From assembly GCA_945901405.1 (NCBI GenBank), contig CAMDLH010000013.1, positions 1-60,264 of the forward strand: a stretch of 60,264 bases of DNA. Reading direction: 5' to 3'. The notes beneath the pieces were generated by a model. The model made no database searches and was not told the origin of the DNA. It saw only the letters and a list, made by a program, of their open reading frames with translations. Shown here piece by piece: positions 1-7,792 of the stretch (position 1 is the stretch's first letter; the number at the start of each line of letters is the position of its first letter). This DNA is from Bordetella parapertussis (GTDB lineage: Bacteria > Pseudomonadota > Gammaproteobacteria > Burkholderiales > SG8-41). A program made the translations under genes and the position numbers.

Positions 1-1
1 G

Positions 2-610
2 GGCGCCGCCGGTGACGCGCGCGCGGCGCGCGCGGCGGGCGTCGGGCTGTACCTGAGCAAACCCACGCGCGAATCGGATCTGTTTAACGCGATCAACGAC
101 CTGCTGTCGGGCAATGTACTGGCCGAGCCGCCGGTGGTCAGCGCGCCGCCGCCCATCGTGCAGACTGACGCGCCGCCGCCGGTGGCTGGCGTGGCCGTAT
201 CAAAACGCCGCGTGCTGCTTGCGGAGGACAATGCCGTTAATCAGCAGGTGGCGCTGGCGATGTTGCAGCAATGCGATGTTGAAGTCGAAATCACGCACGA
301 CGGATCGCAGGCGGTGCAAGCGCATGCGCGAAACCAATATTCGTTGATCCTGATGGATTGCCACATGCCGGTGATGGACGGCTTCGAGGCGATGCTGAAG
401 ATACGCTCAACCGAGGAAGCCGCGGCGCAAACAGCCTTGGACAATTCGGCGCAGGTTCGTCCCCGCACACCGATCATCGCCATCACCGCCAACGCGCTGC
501 AAGGCGACCGCGAGCGCTGTATCACCGCTGGTTTTGACGACTACCTGGCGAAACCTTATCGCATGCAGGAGCTGAAGAAGGTCGTCGCGGAGTGGTTAAA
601 ACCACTGTAG
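2..610 (+). CDS. C-terminal part of a hybrid sensor histidine kinase (response-receiver domains), truncated by the window start
   Basis: The reading frame is open from the first bases of the window to the stop at 608-610, so the gene begins upstream. Residues 1-38 are the end of one receiver domain, with the conserved lysine in LSKP. A proline/alanine-rich linker follows (roughly residues 40-63), then a complete receiver domain: acidic pocket LLAEDN, phospho-acceptor aspartate in LMDCHMPVMDG, switch threonine in AITAN and lysine in LAKPY. Two consecutive receivers at a C-terminus are typical of hybrid histidine kinases with multiple phosphorelay modules. An ATG at 134 could be read as the start of a short stand-alone response regulator, but the open upstream frame with receiver-like sequence argues against it. 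The neighbouring kinase and haem sensor are convergent, so no operon is implied. Confidence 0.85.
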   Translation, partial: GAAGDARAARAAGVGLYLSKPTRESDLFNAINDLLSGNVLAEPPVVSAPPPIVQTDAPPPVAGVAVSKRRVLLAEDNAVNQQVALAMLQQCDVEVEITHDGSQAVQAHARNQYSLILMDCHMPVMDGFEAMLKIRSTEEAAAQTALDNSAQVRPRTPIIAITANALQGDRERCITAGFDDYLAKPYRMQELKKVVAEWLKPL

Positions 611-645
611 CCACTTTAGCCGCCGCGCGCGCGATGGCGTGATCA

Positions 646-2130
646 TCAACGCGGCCGCGATGCCATTACGGCGCGGCGCACAAACGCTTTTTTCTCCACC
701 GGGTCCTTGATCTCATCGGCGATCAGCAGATAAAGCTCGGCTTCATCACGCGCCTTGGCCGCCGCGCGCTTGACCACCACTTTCGCGACTGCGCCGATAT
801 GCTGGGCGAGCGCGGTTTCGGCTTGCTGCAATATCGCGGGTGCAAACTTTGACGTGATGGATTGCGCCTGGGGCGGTGCGGTTGGCTGCGTGGTGGCGCC
901 GGGTTGCGTGATTGGCAACGAGGGGACTGTGCGCGTGAGCGCGGCCTCGGCCGCCAGGAGCTTGCGCAGGGATTCGGCGCGCGCTTTCTCATCAGTGATG
1001 TCGCGCACGGCGGCGTTGCACAAATCTTCGTAACTTGCGGCGCGGCGCGCCGCGTTGCGCACCACGACGGTGGCGATGGGGCCCAGATGCCGCGCTAGCT
1101 CGGCCTCGACGCGCTTTAACGTATCGCGCTCAAAGACACCCGCGGCGAGCGCGGTGGTAAAGCCGCCGCCAGTGTCGTCACCGGGTTTTTGCGTGCGTGC
1201 AAACTCAGCCGCGGCAGGCGGCACGTTGCGCGAGGGCTGCGTGTTGTCGAGGACGCCGCCGCGCGCGATGTTCAGCGTCGCGCGAAACTCAGCGGCCGAT
1301 TGCGGGCGTTCGTCTTCGTGCGATTTCAGCGCCCAGTCGATGGCCTGCAAAAATTCCGGCGTGTATACCGCCGCATTGCCGGTTTGCGCGGCGGAGGCCA
1401 TCGAATCGTTGCGGATGCGCGAGGCGGCCTCGACCGGCTTAGCACCCGTCACCATCCAGTAGATGACGCCACCCAGCGCATAGAGGTCGCTCCACGGGCC
1501 TTGCTTGCCCGCCGAGTGATATTGCTCGAACGGTGCAAAGCCGGGCGTGACCATGGTGGTCATTTCGACGCCTGCCTTGAGTTCGCGCGCGGAGCCGAAA
1601 TCGAGCAATACCGGGCTGCCGTCGGCGCGCATGAATACATTCGGCGGCTTGATGTCGCGATGCAGGTAGCCGGCCTTGTGGATGACTTCGAGGCCTTCGA
1701 GCAGGGGCGCGACAATGCCGAGCGTGGTCGCCTGCGGCAAGGGGCGGCGCGGCGTCATCCACGAGGACAGCGGCTCGCCTTCGACGAATTCCATCACCAT
1801 GTAACCGGTGCGGTTCGCCTCGAAAAAACGCATCACGCGCACGATGTTCGGATGGCGAAACGACGCCAGCGTGCGCGCTTCATCGAGAAAGCGCCGCAAG
1901 CCCCACTGATACGATTCCGTGTCGCCCTCGGTGCGCGGGCCGAGCGACAAATCGCTCGCGCGCGCCGCACAATCCACCGGCAAATATTCCTTCAGCGCGA
2001 CCTTGAGATTGAGATTGACGTCGGTCGCCAGATAGGTGAGGCCAAAACCGCCCGCGCCGAGCAGCGACTCGATGCGGTATTCGTTAAGCACATGGCCCGC
2101 TGGGAGCGCGCCGGTATTCGCGTGCATCAT
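646..2130 (-). CDS. Serine/threonine protein kinase with C-terminal tandem helical repeats
   Basis: A 494-residue Hanks-type kinase. The glycine loop GAGGFG is at residues 25-30 and the ATP lysine is K47 in ALKEYLP. The catalytic loop LHRDIKPPN and the magnesium motif DFGSAR are intact, so an active enzyme is expected. No transmembrane segment is evident, so it is probably cytoplasmic. After a low-complexity linker the C-terminus holds two related segments of about 55 residues. One contains ELARHLGPIATVVVRNAA and the other ALAQHIGAVAKVVVKRAA, so this is a tandem duplicated domain, probably for interaction or regulation. The gene starts 22 bases downstream of the stop of the haem-sensor gene, on the same strand, and is almost certainly co-transcribed with it. 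The start is the first of two adjacent ATGs, and GAAAGG upstream is a plausible ribosome site. Confidence 0.92.
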   Translation of the reverse strand: MMHANTGALPAGHVLNEYRIESLLGAGGFGLTYLATDVNLNLKVALKEYLPVDCAARASDLSLGPRTEGDTESYQWGLRRFLDEARTLASFRHPNIVRVMRFFEANRTGYMVMEFVEGEPLSSWMTPRRPLPQATTLGIVAPLLEGLEVIHKAGYLHRDIKPPNVFMRADGSPVLLDFGSARELKAGVEMTTMVTPGFAPFEQYHSAGKQGPWSDLYALGGVIYWMVTGAKPVEAASRIRNDSMASAAQTGNAAVYTPEFLQAIDWALKSHEDERPQSAAEFRATLNIARGGVLDNTQPSRNVPPAAAEFARTQKPGDDTGGGFTTALAAGVFERDTLKRVEAELARHLGPIATVVVRNAARRAASYEDLCNAAVRDITDEKARAESLRKLLAAEAALTRTVPSLPITQPGATTQPTAPPQAQSITSKFAPAILQQAETALAQHIGAVAKVVVKRAAAKARDEAELYLLIADEIKDPVEKKAFVRRAVMASRPR

Positions 2131-2152
2131 CGAGCCTTTCGGCGCGTCGAAA

Positions 2153-3025
2153 TCATTTCTGGTCGATCAACTCAATCGCCTTGGCGAGACTACGCCGCAT
2201 GCGGTTGAACGATTTGGCCAGCGTGGCGACTTCGTCCTTGCCGGTTTCCGGGAACTCCGCGATGTCCATGTCGCCGGTGCTGATCTTGGCGGCGGCATCC
2301 GACATTTGCGTGATCGGGCGCACGATGAGCATGCTCATCATGATGTTCAGTATCACGAACAGCACCAGGAACACCGCCGACAGCGAAATCATGAAAGTGT
2401 AGAACGCGCGATTGGCGTTTTGTATCGGCAGCGACATCGGCACCTGCACGATTTGCGCGCCGATCACCTCCATGTGCTTCCAGCCGAAGCCGTTGCTGGG
2501 CCCGTAGATTTTCACCATCGCGGGCGGCGCTTCGGCGGCGGTGGTGTGGCAGGCGAGGCACGCCTTGTCCTTGATCTGAAACGGCCGCGCGAGATACAGC
2601 GATTGCCCGGTCGGCGTCTCGCGCACGCCGCTGATTTCGCCGCGATCAGGCGCGTTGCGAAACGCGTTGACGATATCGGTCTCCCATTCCACCGCCTTGT
2701 TGCGCGGATTGGTCGGATTGAGCGTGGCTTCCTTGTACGAATAATCCGCGTATTTCTTGCGCAGCGAATTCATGATTTCCGTCGCGGAATACGCAGGCAC
2801 GCTTTGCGGGTGAAACGTCTCTTCGCTGTACGGGATCAGCGGGCGTATCTGCGTATTGGTGTAACCGCGCATCGACAGCGCCGCCTCCATCATCACGCCG
2901 GCGTTGCGCAACACCTCGTCGCGCGCGTTGCGATGCAGAAGATCATGCGAGATATAGCCAGTGACGCCAAGGCCAATCGCGAACACCAGCAGCAACACCA
3001 GATTAAATTTGAGCCGTAATCCCAT
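2153..3025 (-). CDS. Membrane haem sensor: DUF3365-type periplasmic domain with CxxCH, followed by HAMP
   Basis: A 290-residue protein. It has an N-terminal membrane anchor (about residues 5-25), a periplasmic domain containing one c-type haem motif CLACH near residue 155, a second membrane helix (about 190-215) and a C-terminal HAMP domain beginning IVRPITQMSDAAAKISTG. Nothing follows HAMP except a short helix, so no kinase or methyl-accepting output is attached. DUF3365 (Tll0287-like) domains are known as haem-binding redox or gas sensor modules. The immediate downstream Ser/Thr kinase gene suggests that the HAMP helix signals to that kinase; this is inference. The ATG at 3023-3025 was chosen because it is preceded by GGGGAC and directly starts the membrane anchor. 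A TTG five codons upstream is the alternative. Confidence 0.85.
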   Translation of the reverse strand: MGLRLKFNLVLLLVFAIGLGVTGYISHDLLHRNARDEVLRNAGVMMEAALSMRGYTNTQIRPLIPYSEETFHPQSVPAYSATEIMNSLRKKYADYSYKEATLNPTNPRNKAVEWETDIVNAFRNAPDRGEISGVRETPTGQSLYLARPFQIKDKACLACHTTAAEAPPAMVKIYGPSNGFGWKHMEVIGAQIVQVPMSLPIQNANRAFYTFMISLSAVFLVLFVILNIMMSMLIVRPITQMSDAAAKISTGDMDIAEFPETGKDEVATLAKSFNRMRRSLAKAIELIDQK

Positions 3026-3048
3026 TTGAGTCCCCGTCAATATTTATC

Positions 3049-3067
3049 AATAAAAACAAATACTTAC
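3049..3067 (+). repeat. AT-rich 19-base dispersed motif, copy 1
   Basis: The sequence AATAAAAACAAATACTTAC lies between the haem-sensor gene and the secreted repeat-protein gene. It matches the window-wide consensus TTTAAAAACAAATACTTAC at 17 of 19 positions. It is intergenic and runs opposite to both flanking genes. Confidence 0.8.
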
Positions 3068-3117
3068 AGTGGTGCCCATGTGGATCAAGCGCCCTGCCAT
3101 CTGCCGAGGGTATACGC

Positions 3118-3489
3118 CTACTTTGCGGTGGTGGATTTGCCCACGGTCTTGCCGCCCGCGTCCTTGTGCGTGGTGACGTTGCCCTGCGTGGTGGATTTAC
3201 CCACGGTCTTGCCGCTCGTATCCTTGTGCGTGGTGACGTTGCCTTGAGTTACCGACTTGCCGACTTGTTTACCGGATTTGTCGTAGGTCTTCGTGGTGTT
3301 GCCCTGCTTGACCGACTTGCCCGCGCTGGCGCCGGATTTGTTGTAATGCTTGGTGGTGCTGCCTTGCGTCACCGATTTGCCGGCGCTGCCGCCGCTGCCG
3401 GTCTTGTGCTTGGTGGTGCTGGATTGCGCGAGCGCGAACGAAGGTATTGCGATGACGGCGGCAAGTACTAATGTTGCGATGGTTTTCAT
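3118..3489 (-). CDS. Secreted tandem-repeat protein of unknown function
   Basis: A 123-residue protein. It has a clear signal peptide (residues 1-21, ending FALA before QSSTT) followed by almost nothing but imperfect 20-residue repeats with the core GKSVTQGNTTKHYDKSG. There are four full units and partial units at both ends, visible in the DNA as about 60-base tandem repeats. The mature part is lysine-, threonine- and glycine-rich, strongly basic and without cysteine. The start at 3487-3489 is supported by GGGAGGA four bases upstream. An in-frame upstream ATG lacks this and would bury the signal peptide. The function is unknown; secretion and a disordered or fibrous, possibly polyanion-binding, character are inferred. 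The repeats make length variation between strains likely. Confidence 0.8.
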   Translation of the reverse strand: MKTIATLVLAAVIAIPSFALAQSSTTKHKTGSGGSAGKSVTQGSTTKHYNKSGASAGKSVKQGNTTKTYDKSGKQVGKSVTQGNVTTHKDTSGKTVGKSTTQGNVTTHKDAGGKTVGKSTTAK

Positions 3490-3508
3490 GACTTCCTCCC
3501 GATGATGG

Positions 3509-4957
3509 TTATTGTTGCGCGGCGTCGACACCCGCCAGGCACCCGAACACCGCGCCCTTCAGCACCGACGTGGCGCCAGTATACGTCTTGTAGTAGAGGC
3601 CGACTACTTCGCCCGCCGCATACAGGCCGGGTATAGGCACGCCGTCGAGATTGAGCACCTGCGCGCGCGTGTTGACCTTGAGGCCGCCGAAGGTGAGCAC
3701 GTTGGATGAAATGATCGGCCACGCCCAGTAAGGCACTTTATCCAGCGGTCGCGCCCAGTTTGACTTGGGTATGGCAAGCCCGCGCGTGGCGAGGTCGTCC
3801 AGTTCCAGCGCCTTGAATGCGCCCGCCGTGCATGCGGCGTTGTAGTCCTTCACCGTTTGCTCGAACTGCGCGACAGGGATTTTCAATTTGCCGGCGAGTT
3901 CCGCTAGTGTGTTGCCGGCGATCGGCGGCTGATCGCTGCGCAGCCCGAGCCTGTAGTTTGGCACATCGTTGAGTTTTTGATCGAGGATGGCGTAGGCGAT
4001 GCCGTTCGTCTGATTGAAAATCCTGCGCGTGATCGACTCATACACCGCATCCACCGTGCCCGGCGCTTCGTCGGTAAAGCGCACGCCTTCCTGATTCACC
4101 AGTATGCCGTAGGGGAAGATGAACACCGAAGGCTCGGGCCGCCCCGAGCGCGGATCGACCGGCTCGGCGTGATAGCTGCCGAAGTCTCCACAGGGCGCCG
4201 CGCCGATATCCAGTGCCATGCGGATGCCTTCGCCCTTGTTGTAATAGCCGCCACGCGCCACCGGGCGCAGATACACCGCGCGCGGGCCGATGTAACGCGT
4301 CTGCATTTCGTGATTGCCCTCGAAGCCGCCGCAGCCCAGCACGACCTTGCCGCTGAACCGCACGGGCTTGCCCGCGCTGTCGTGCGCGATGAGGCCCGTC
4401 ACGGCGTTGTTTTCGTCCTGCACGAGGCGCACGGCGGTGGTCTCGTAAAATATCTTCACGCCGAGTTTTTCCGCCGCCGCGGCGAGCGCCTCCACCAGCG
4501 CAAGCCCGCCGCCGATGGGCAGCAGGCGCGGCTGCGACTTGGTGAGAAACTGCGTCGGCAAAAAATCAAATTTCACGCCAAAGGTTTTCAGCCACTGCAC
4601 CGTCGGGCCGCAGGCATTGGCGAACGCGGCGATCAGCTCCGGATCGGCAAAGGAGAGCGTCTTCACGATGGCGGGCCATTGCTCGTACGGCTGTGTCGTG
4701 TGCTTGACCAACTCCGGGTCGAGATAGCCGCCGCCGTTTTCCGCCAGATGCGTCTCGAAATCATCGGTGACTTCGGTTTCGCTTTTCATGCGCAGATAGG
4801 CATCCGTGTAGCGCGTATTGCCGCCGCGCTCGTCAATGGGCGCGCGCTCCAGCACGGCGACACGCGCGCCGCCCTGCGCGGCGGATACCGCGGCGGAAAG
4901 TCCGGCAATGCCGCAGCCGGCAACGACGACATCGAAGGTGTGGGTGGTGATGCTCAC
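3509..4957 (-). CDS. FAD-dependent fumarate-reductase/succinate-dehydrogenase-like flavoprotein, TcuA-like
   Basis: A 482-residue flavoprotein. It has an N-terminal dinucleotide fold (VVVAGCGIAGLSAAVSAAQ, then the acidic strand end VAVLERAP) and the downstream FAD motif ALYAAGEVVG-like (GLYAAGEVVGLYYKTYTGA). The segment ERGGNTRYTDAYLRM closely resembles the FAD-dependent tricarballylate dehydrogenase TcuA and related enzymes of the fumarate-reductase flavoprotein family. No TcuB-like electron-transfer gene is adjacent, but several tricarboxylate-type binding proteins lie nearby, which fits a role in carboxylate oxidation. The start codon is GTG at 4955-4957, with GGGAG eight bases upstream. 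It could act on another unsaturated or saturated carboxylate; the substrate is not deducible. Confidence 0.82.
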   Translation of the reverse strand: MSITTHTFDVVVAGCGIAGLSAAVSAAQGGARVAVLERAPIDERGGNTRYTDAYLRMKSETEVTDDFETHLAENGGGYLDPELVKHTTQPYEQWPAIVKTLSFADPELIAAFANACGPTVQWLKTFGVKFDFLPTQFLTKSQPRLLPIGGGLALVEALAAAAEKLGVKIFYETTAVRLVQDENNAVTGLIAHDSAGKPVRFSGKVVLGCGGFEGNHEMQTRYIGPRAVYLRPVARGGYYNKGEGIRMALDIGAAPCGDFGSYHAEPVDPRSGRPEPSVFIFPYGILVNQEGVRFTDEAPGTVDAVYESITRRIFNQTNGIAYAILDQKLNDVPNYRLGLRSDQPPIAGNTLAELAGKLKIPVAQFEQTVKDYNAACTAGAFKALELDDLATRGLAIPKSNWARPLDKVPYWAWPIISSNVLTFGGLKVNTRAQVLNLDGVPIPGLYAAGEVVGLYYKTYTGATSVLKGAVFGCLAGVDAAQQ

Positions 4958-5018
4958 GTTTTGTTCTCCCTCAAGCTACAATCCAGCTTCATCTGGATGA
5001 GTGCGAAAATATCCAGAC

Positions 5019-5101
5019 CGTCATTCCCGCGCGGGCGGGAATCCATACAGTGTCTCGCGTGCTGCTGCGTTATGGGTTCCCGCCTGCGCGGGAACGACAG
5101 G
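5019..5101. repeat. Dispersed palindromic repeat (CATTCCCGC... type)
   Basis: Two inverted copies of a short palindromic unit occur here. One contains CATTCCCGCGCGGGCGGGAA and the other TTCCCGCCTGCGCGGGAA. Related units lie at 24821-24850 and, in variant form, at 6029-6058. REP-like elements of this type are widespread in proteobacterial intergenic DNA. This fills most of the gap between the divergent genes ending at 4957 and starting at 5151. Confidence 0.75.
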
Positions 5102-5150
5102 GTTTGGAAGTTATTAATTAAGAGTTTACCCCGAGAAGGAATGAAAAATC

Positions 5151-5963
5151 ATGGCCATGCGCATCTGGCACCAGAGCTTCACTGTTTTACAAGACCTGCC
5201 CGCCTACAACGACGCCCTCGCGGCGCATTTCAAAAAAGTTGCGCGGCCCGACACCGAGATCGTCATGCACGGCATGGCCGAGGGCACCTATCCAACGAGT
5301 TACCCCGGCACCGACATTTGCTTCGACGTGATTCAGCGCCTGCACGGCCCGCAGTTTTTGCTGGGCGGCATTGCCGCCGAGGAGCAGGGATTTGATGCCT
5401 ACGCGATCAGCAGCATTCCCGACATCATGCTGCGCGAGTGCCGCGCGTCGCTTAACATTCCGGTGGTGGGCTACGGTGAATCGGCGATGTTGTTCGCGTG
5501 CACGCTGGGCGAGAAATTCGGCATCCTCAATTTCATCGAAGGCATGAACGGGCAACTCGCGGACAATGCGCAGCGTTATGGTCTGGGCAGCCGCTTCGTC
5601 GCAGCGCGGCAGGTGGGCTTTACCTTCGCCGACGTGCTGAAGGGATTCAGCAACCCGGCGGAATTGATCGAGCGCTTCAAGGCCACCGCGCGCAAAATGA
5701 TCGCCGAGGGCGCCGACGTCATCATCCCCGGCGAAGCGCCGCTGTGCGTCCTGCTGGCGAAAAATGGTGTCAACCGCGTGGACGACACGCCAGTGATGGA
5801 TTCGCTCGCCGCGTGGATCAAGATGGCCGAGTCGTTGGTGGACTTGAAGCGCATCAGCGGCCTGTCGCCCAGCCGGCGCGGGTATTTCCAGGCGATGCCA
5901 CCGCGCGAGCGCTTGAAGGAACTGCTGGCGTTTTATGGGCAGGCGAGGTTGGCGCCGAAGTGA
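5151..5963 (+). CDS. Asp/Glu/hydantoin-racemase-fold protein lacking the usual catalytic cysteines
   Basis: A 270-residue protein resembling the Asp/Glu/hydantoin racemase superfamily. A conserved strand-turn occurs in the first half (AISSIPDIMLRECRA, residues 85-99, then NIPVVGYGESA). The second-half motif is GADVIIPGEAPLCVLL (188-203). In catalytic members each half supplies a cysteine. Here the first position is Ser-Ser and the second is Pro-Gly-Glu, with Cys199 a few residues away. The protein may therefore be a non-racemase member such as a decarboxylase- or isomerase-like enzyme. It sits between the TcuA-like gene (divergent) and a Bug gene (same strand, about 135 bases downstream), which suggests a carboxylate catabolic role. 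Start ATG 5151; GAAGGA lies 11 bases upstream, and a second ATG at 5157 is possible. Confidence 0.78.
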   Translation: MAMRIWHQSFTVLQDLPAYNDALAAHFKKVARPDTEIVMHGMAEGTYPTSYPGTDICFDVIQRLHGPQFLLGGIAAEEQGFDAYAISSIPDIMLRECRASLNIPVVGYGESAMLFACTLGEKFGILNFIEGMNGQLADNAQRYGLGSRFVAARQVGFTFADVLKGFSNPAELIERFKATARKMIAEGADVIIPGEAPLCVLLAKNGVNRVDDTPVMDSLAAWIKMAESLVDLKRISGLSPSRRGYFQAMPPRERLKELLAFYGQARLAPK

Positions 5964-6028
5964 ACATGTATCGACATCCTGTAATCAACCACGGCTGAAC
6001 GCAGATAAACACAGATGAAGACCCAAGA

Positions 6029-6058
6029 TCGTCGTTCCAGCTTGCGCTGGAACGACGA
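6029..6058. repeat. Perfect inverted repeat, 13-base arms
   Basis: TCGTCGTTCCAGC and its exact reverse complement are separated by TTGC. The element lies between the racemase-fold gene and the Bug gene and resembles the palindromic repeats at 5019 and 24821. It may act as a hairpin in the transcript, but no T-tract follows. The preceding bases, 5990-6020, contain a CGCAGATAAACACAGATGAAG stretch related to the hairpin between nuoF and nuoG. Confidence 0.75.
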
Positions 6059-6098
6059 GGTGGGTGGATGACTCGCGTGATGCGCAGATGAACCAAAT

Positions 6099-7064
6099 AT
6101 GAAAATTCGCTTGACGCTATTAGTGTTGCCTTTGCTGTGTGCCGCGCACCTCGCGGGCGCACAGACGTACCCAACCAAACCGGTGCGCCTGGTCGTTCCT
6201 TTCGCCGCAGGCGGCGGCACCGATCTCGTCGGTCGCACCATCGCCACACGCCTCACCGAAGCACTCGGCCAGACCTTTGTCGTCGAAAACCGCGGCGGCG
6301 CGGGCGGCGTGATCGGCGCGGACATGGTGGCGAGGTCCGCGCCCGACGGCTACACGCTGATGATGGGCAGCCCCGGATCGATGACCATCAACCCCAATCT
6401 CACCACCAAGATGCCGTACGACACATTGCGCGATTTTGCACCCGTGTCGCTCGCGACCATCAGCCCGTTTGTGTTGACCGTGCATCCGTCGCTGCCGGTA
6501 AGGAATCTGAAAGAATTCATTGCATTTGCACGCACGCAGCCGGGGCGGCTGAACTACGGCACCTCGGGCAACGGCTCGGTCGCGCATCTGTCCACGGAAT
6601 ATTTCAAGACGCTGACCAAAACCGATTTCGTGCATGCGCCCTACAAAGGCAGCAGCCTCGCGTTAACCGACACACTGGCGGGACAGTTGCAGGTGTTGTT
6701 CGACAACCTGCCAGTGGTGCAGCCGCACGTGCGCACCGGCAAGTTGAGATTGATGGGTGTGGGCACGCAACAGCGATCCGCGTTGATACCGCAGGCGCCC
6801 ACCATCAGCGAGGCCGGCGTGCCGGGCTTTGAAGCCAGCACAGCGTTCGGCGTGCTAGCCCCCGCGCGCACGCCGCCCGAAATCGTCAATCGCCTGAGTC
6901 AGGAAATCCAGCGCGGCCTGCACAGCACGGAGATCAAGGAGCGGCTCGCGTCACAAGGACTCGAAGCCGTCGGCAGCACTCCGCAGCAGTATGAAGCGCA
7001 CATGCGCGCGGAGTTGGCGAAATATGCGCGGATAGTCAAGAGCGCTGGGATCAGGATTGAGTAG
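6099..7064 (+). CDS. Bug/TctC-family periplasmic solute-binding protein
   Basis: A 321-residue protein. The signal peptide (residues 1-21, ending LAGA) is followed directly by the family hallmark TYPTKPVRLVVPFAAGGGTD. Further family motifs are FVVENRGGAGGVIG, the APDGYTL turn, VHAPYKGSS and the C-terminal ARIVKSAGI. These proteins bind carboxylates such as citrate, glutamate or aromatic acids in the periplasm. Most Burkholderiales copies are orphans without TctA/TctB permease genes, as here. The gene is on the same strand as, and just downstream of, the racemase-fold gene, so the two may act on related substrates. Confidence 0.93.
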   Translation: MKIRLTLLVLPLLCAAHLAGAQTYPTKPVRLVVPFAAGGGTDLVGRTIATRLTEALGQTFVVENRGGAGGVIGADMVARSAPDGYTLMMGSPGSMTINPNLTTKMPYDTLRDFAPVSLATISPFVLTVHPSLPVRNLKEFIAFARTQPGRLNYGTSGNGSVAHLSTEYFKTLTKTDFVHAPYKGSSLALTDTLAGQLQVLFDNLPVVQPHVRTGKLRLMGVGTQQRSALIPQAPTISEAGVPGFEASTAFGVLAPARTPPEIVNRLSQEIQRGLHSTEIKERLASQGLEAVGSTPQQYEAHMRAELAKYARIVKSAGIRIE

Positions 7065-7078
7065 CTTGAGCCGCTAAC

Positions 7079-7107
7079 TTTCCTGGGTATAGCAGTAATG
7101 CTATACT
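7079..7107 (+). promoter_or_regulatory. Promoter with palindromic operator for the HigBA-like locus
   Basis: A perfect inverted repeat GTATAGCAGTAATGCTATAC (8-base arms, 7087-7106) overlaps a candidate -10 box TATACT at 7102-7107. A weak -35 TTTCCT lies 17 bases upstream. The palindrome ends eight bases before the toxin ATG. Binding of the adjacent HTH antitoxin here would autorepress the operon, as is standard for HigA-type systems; the binding itself is inferred. Confidence 0.65.
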
Positions 7108-7113
7108 TGCGCA

Positions 7114-7439
7114 ATGGACTGGAAGATTGAGTATTACAGCGAGGCGGTGCAATGCGAAATTCTTGCGTTACCTGCCGGGCTACTCGCCCGATATATCCAC
7201 CTAACGGACCGGATGATTGCTTTTGGTCCAAACCTTGGCATGCCTCATACTTCCTCCATGGACAAAGGCTTGTTCGAGCTTAGGCTCAAGGCCACGGAAG
7301 GAATTGCACGGGTATTTTTTTTGCAAGATTGGGACAAAGCATCGTCATGTTGCATCAGTTCGTGAAAAAGTCCCAAAAGACGCCACCGAAGGAACTCAAG
7401 ATTGCAAGACGCAGAATGAAGGAGATGCAAAATGCTTAG
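7114..7439 (+). pseudogene. HigB/RelE-like (phage Gp49-type) toxin gene with a frameshift at a T8 run
   Basis: The first 69 or so codons (DWKIEYYSEAVQCEIL through GIARVFF) match the start of Gp49/HigB-like RelE-superfamily toxins. In the initial frame the gene ends early at 7365. The expected C-terminus (IVMLHQFVKKSQKTPPKE and ARRRMKEMQNA) is present in another frame from about 7320 to the stop at 7437-7439, overlapping the antitoxin start by eight bases. Adding one T to the run of eight Ts at 7315-7322 would restore a full gene of about 109 codons. This may be a real inactivating deletion, a sequencing error, or slippage: a -1 shift on U-UUU-UUU would also restore the frame. The neighbouring antitoxin is intact. 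Confidence 0.75.
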
Positions 7440-7764
7440 TCACCGTACACTCAGGGCGCGGGCGCTGGCCCGCCCGGACGTTAAGGCCGAGTATGATCGG
7501 CTCAAACCAGAATTCGCGTTTCTCGATCAAATTTTAGTTGCGCGGAAAGCCGCCGGGCTTACCCAGGAAGAAATTGCCCGCCGTATTGGAACAACTCAGT
7601 CCGCTGTTGCGCGGCTGGAGTCCTGTTCAGGTAAATACTTGCCTTCGCTTACCACGCTGCACAAGTATGCGGATGCCGTTGGCTGTCGTATTGAAATCAA
7701 ATTGGTCAAGGGCCGCGATCTAGCCAGACGATCCAACGGACGCGCCGCAAGCGCTCGCCGCTGA
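7432..7764 (+). CDS. HigA-like HTH (XRE) antitoxin
   Basis: A 110-residue protein with a helix-turn-helix domain in the middle. The segment RKAAGLTQEEIARRIGTTQSA is split as RKAAGLTQEEIARR and IGTTQSAVARLES, about residues 39-66. The family N-terminus LARPDVKAEYDRL is also present. It would bind and neutralise the HigB-like toxin encoded just upstream and repress the promoter at 7079-7107. AAGGAG lies eight bases before the ATG, inside the toxin tail. An intact antitoxin beside a frameshifted toxin suggests either continued need for the antitoxin or that the toxin is still made by slippage. Confidence 0.88.
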   Translation: MLSHRTLRARALARPDVKAEYDRLKPEFAFLDQILVARKAAGLTQEEIARRIGTTQSAVARLESCSGKYLPSLTTLHKYADAVGCRIEIKLVKGRDLARRSNGRAASARR

Positions 7765-7792
7765 GCGCAGCTGTTAGCGCCACCAGCGAGGC

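Noticed and set aside
3130-3470. About 60-base tandem repeats considered as a CRISPR array
   Set aside because: The repeats are contiguous without unique spacers and encode an in-frame secreted protein.
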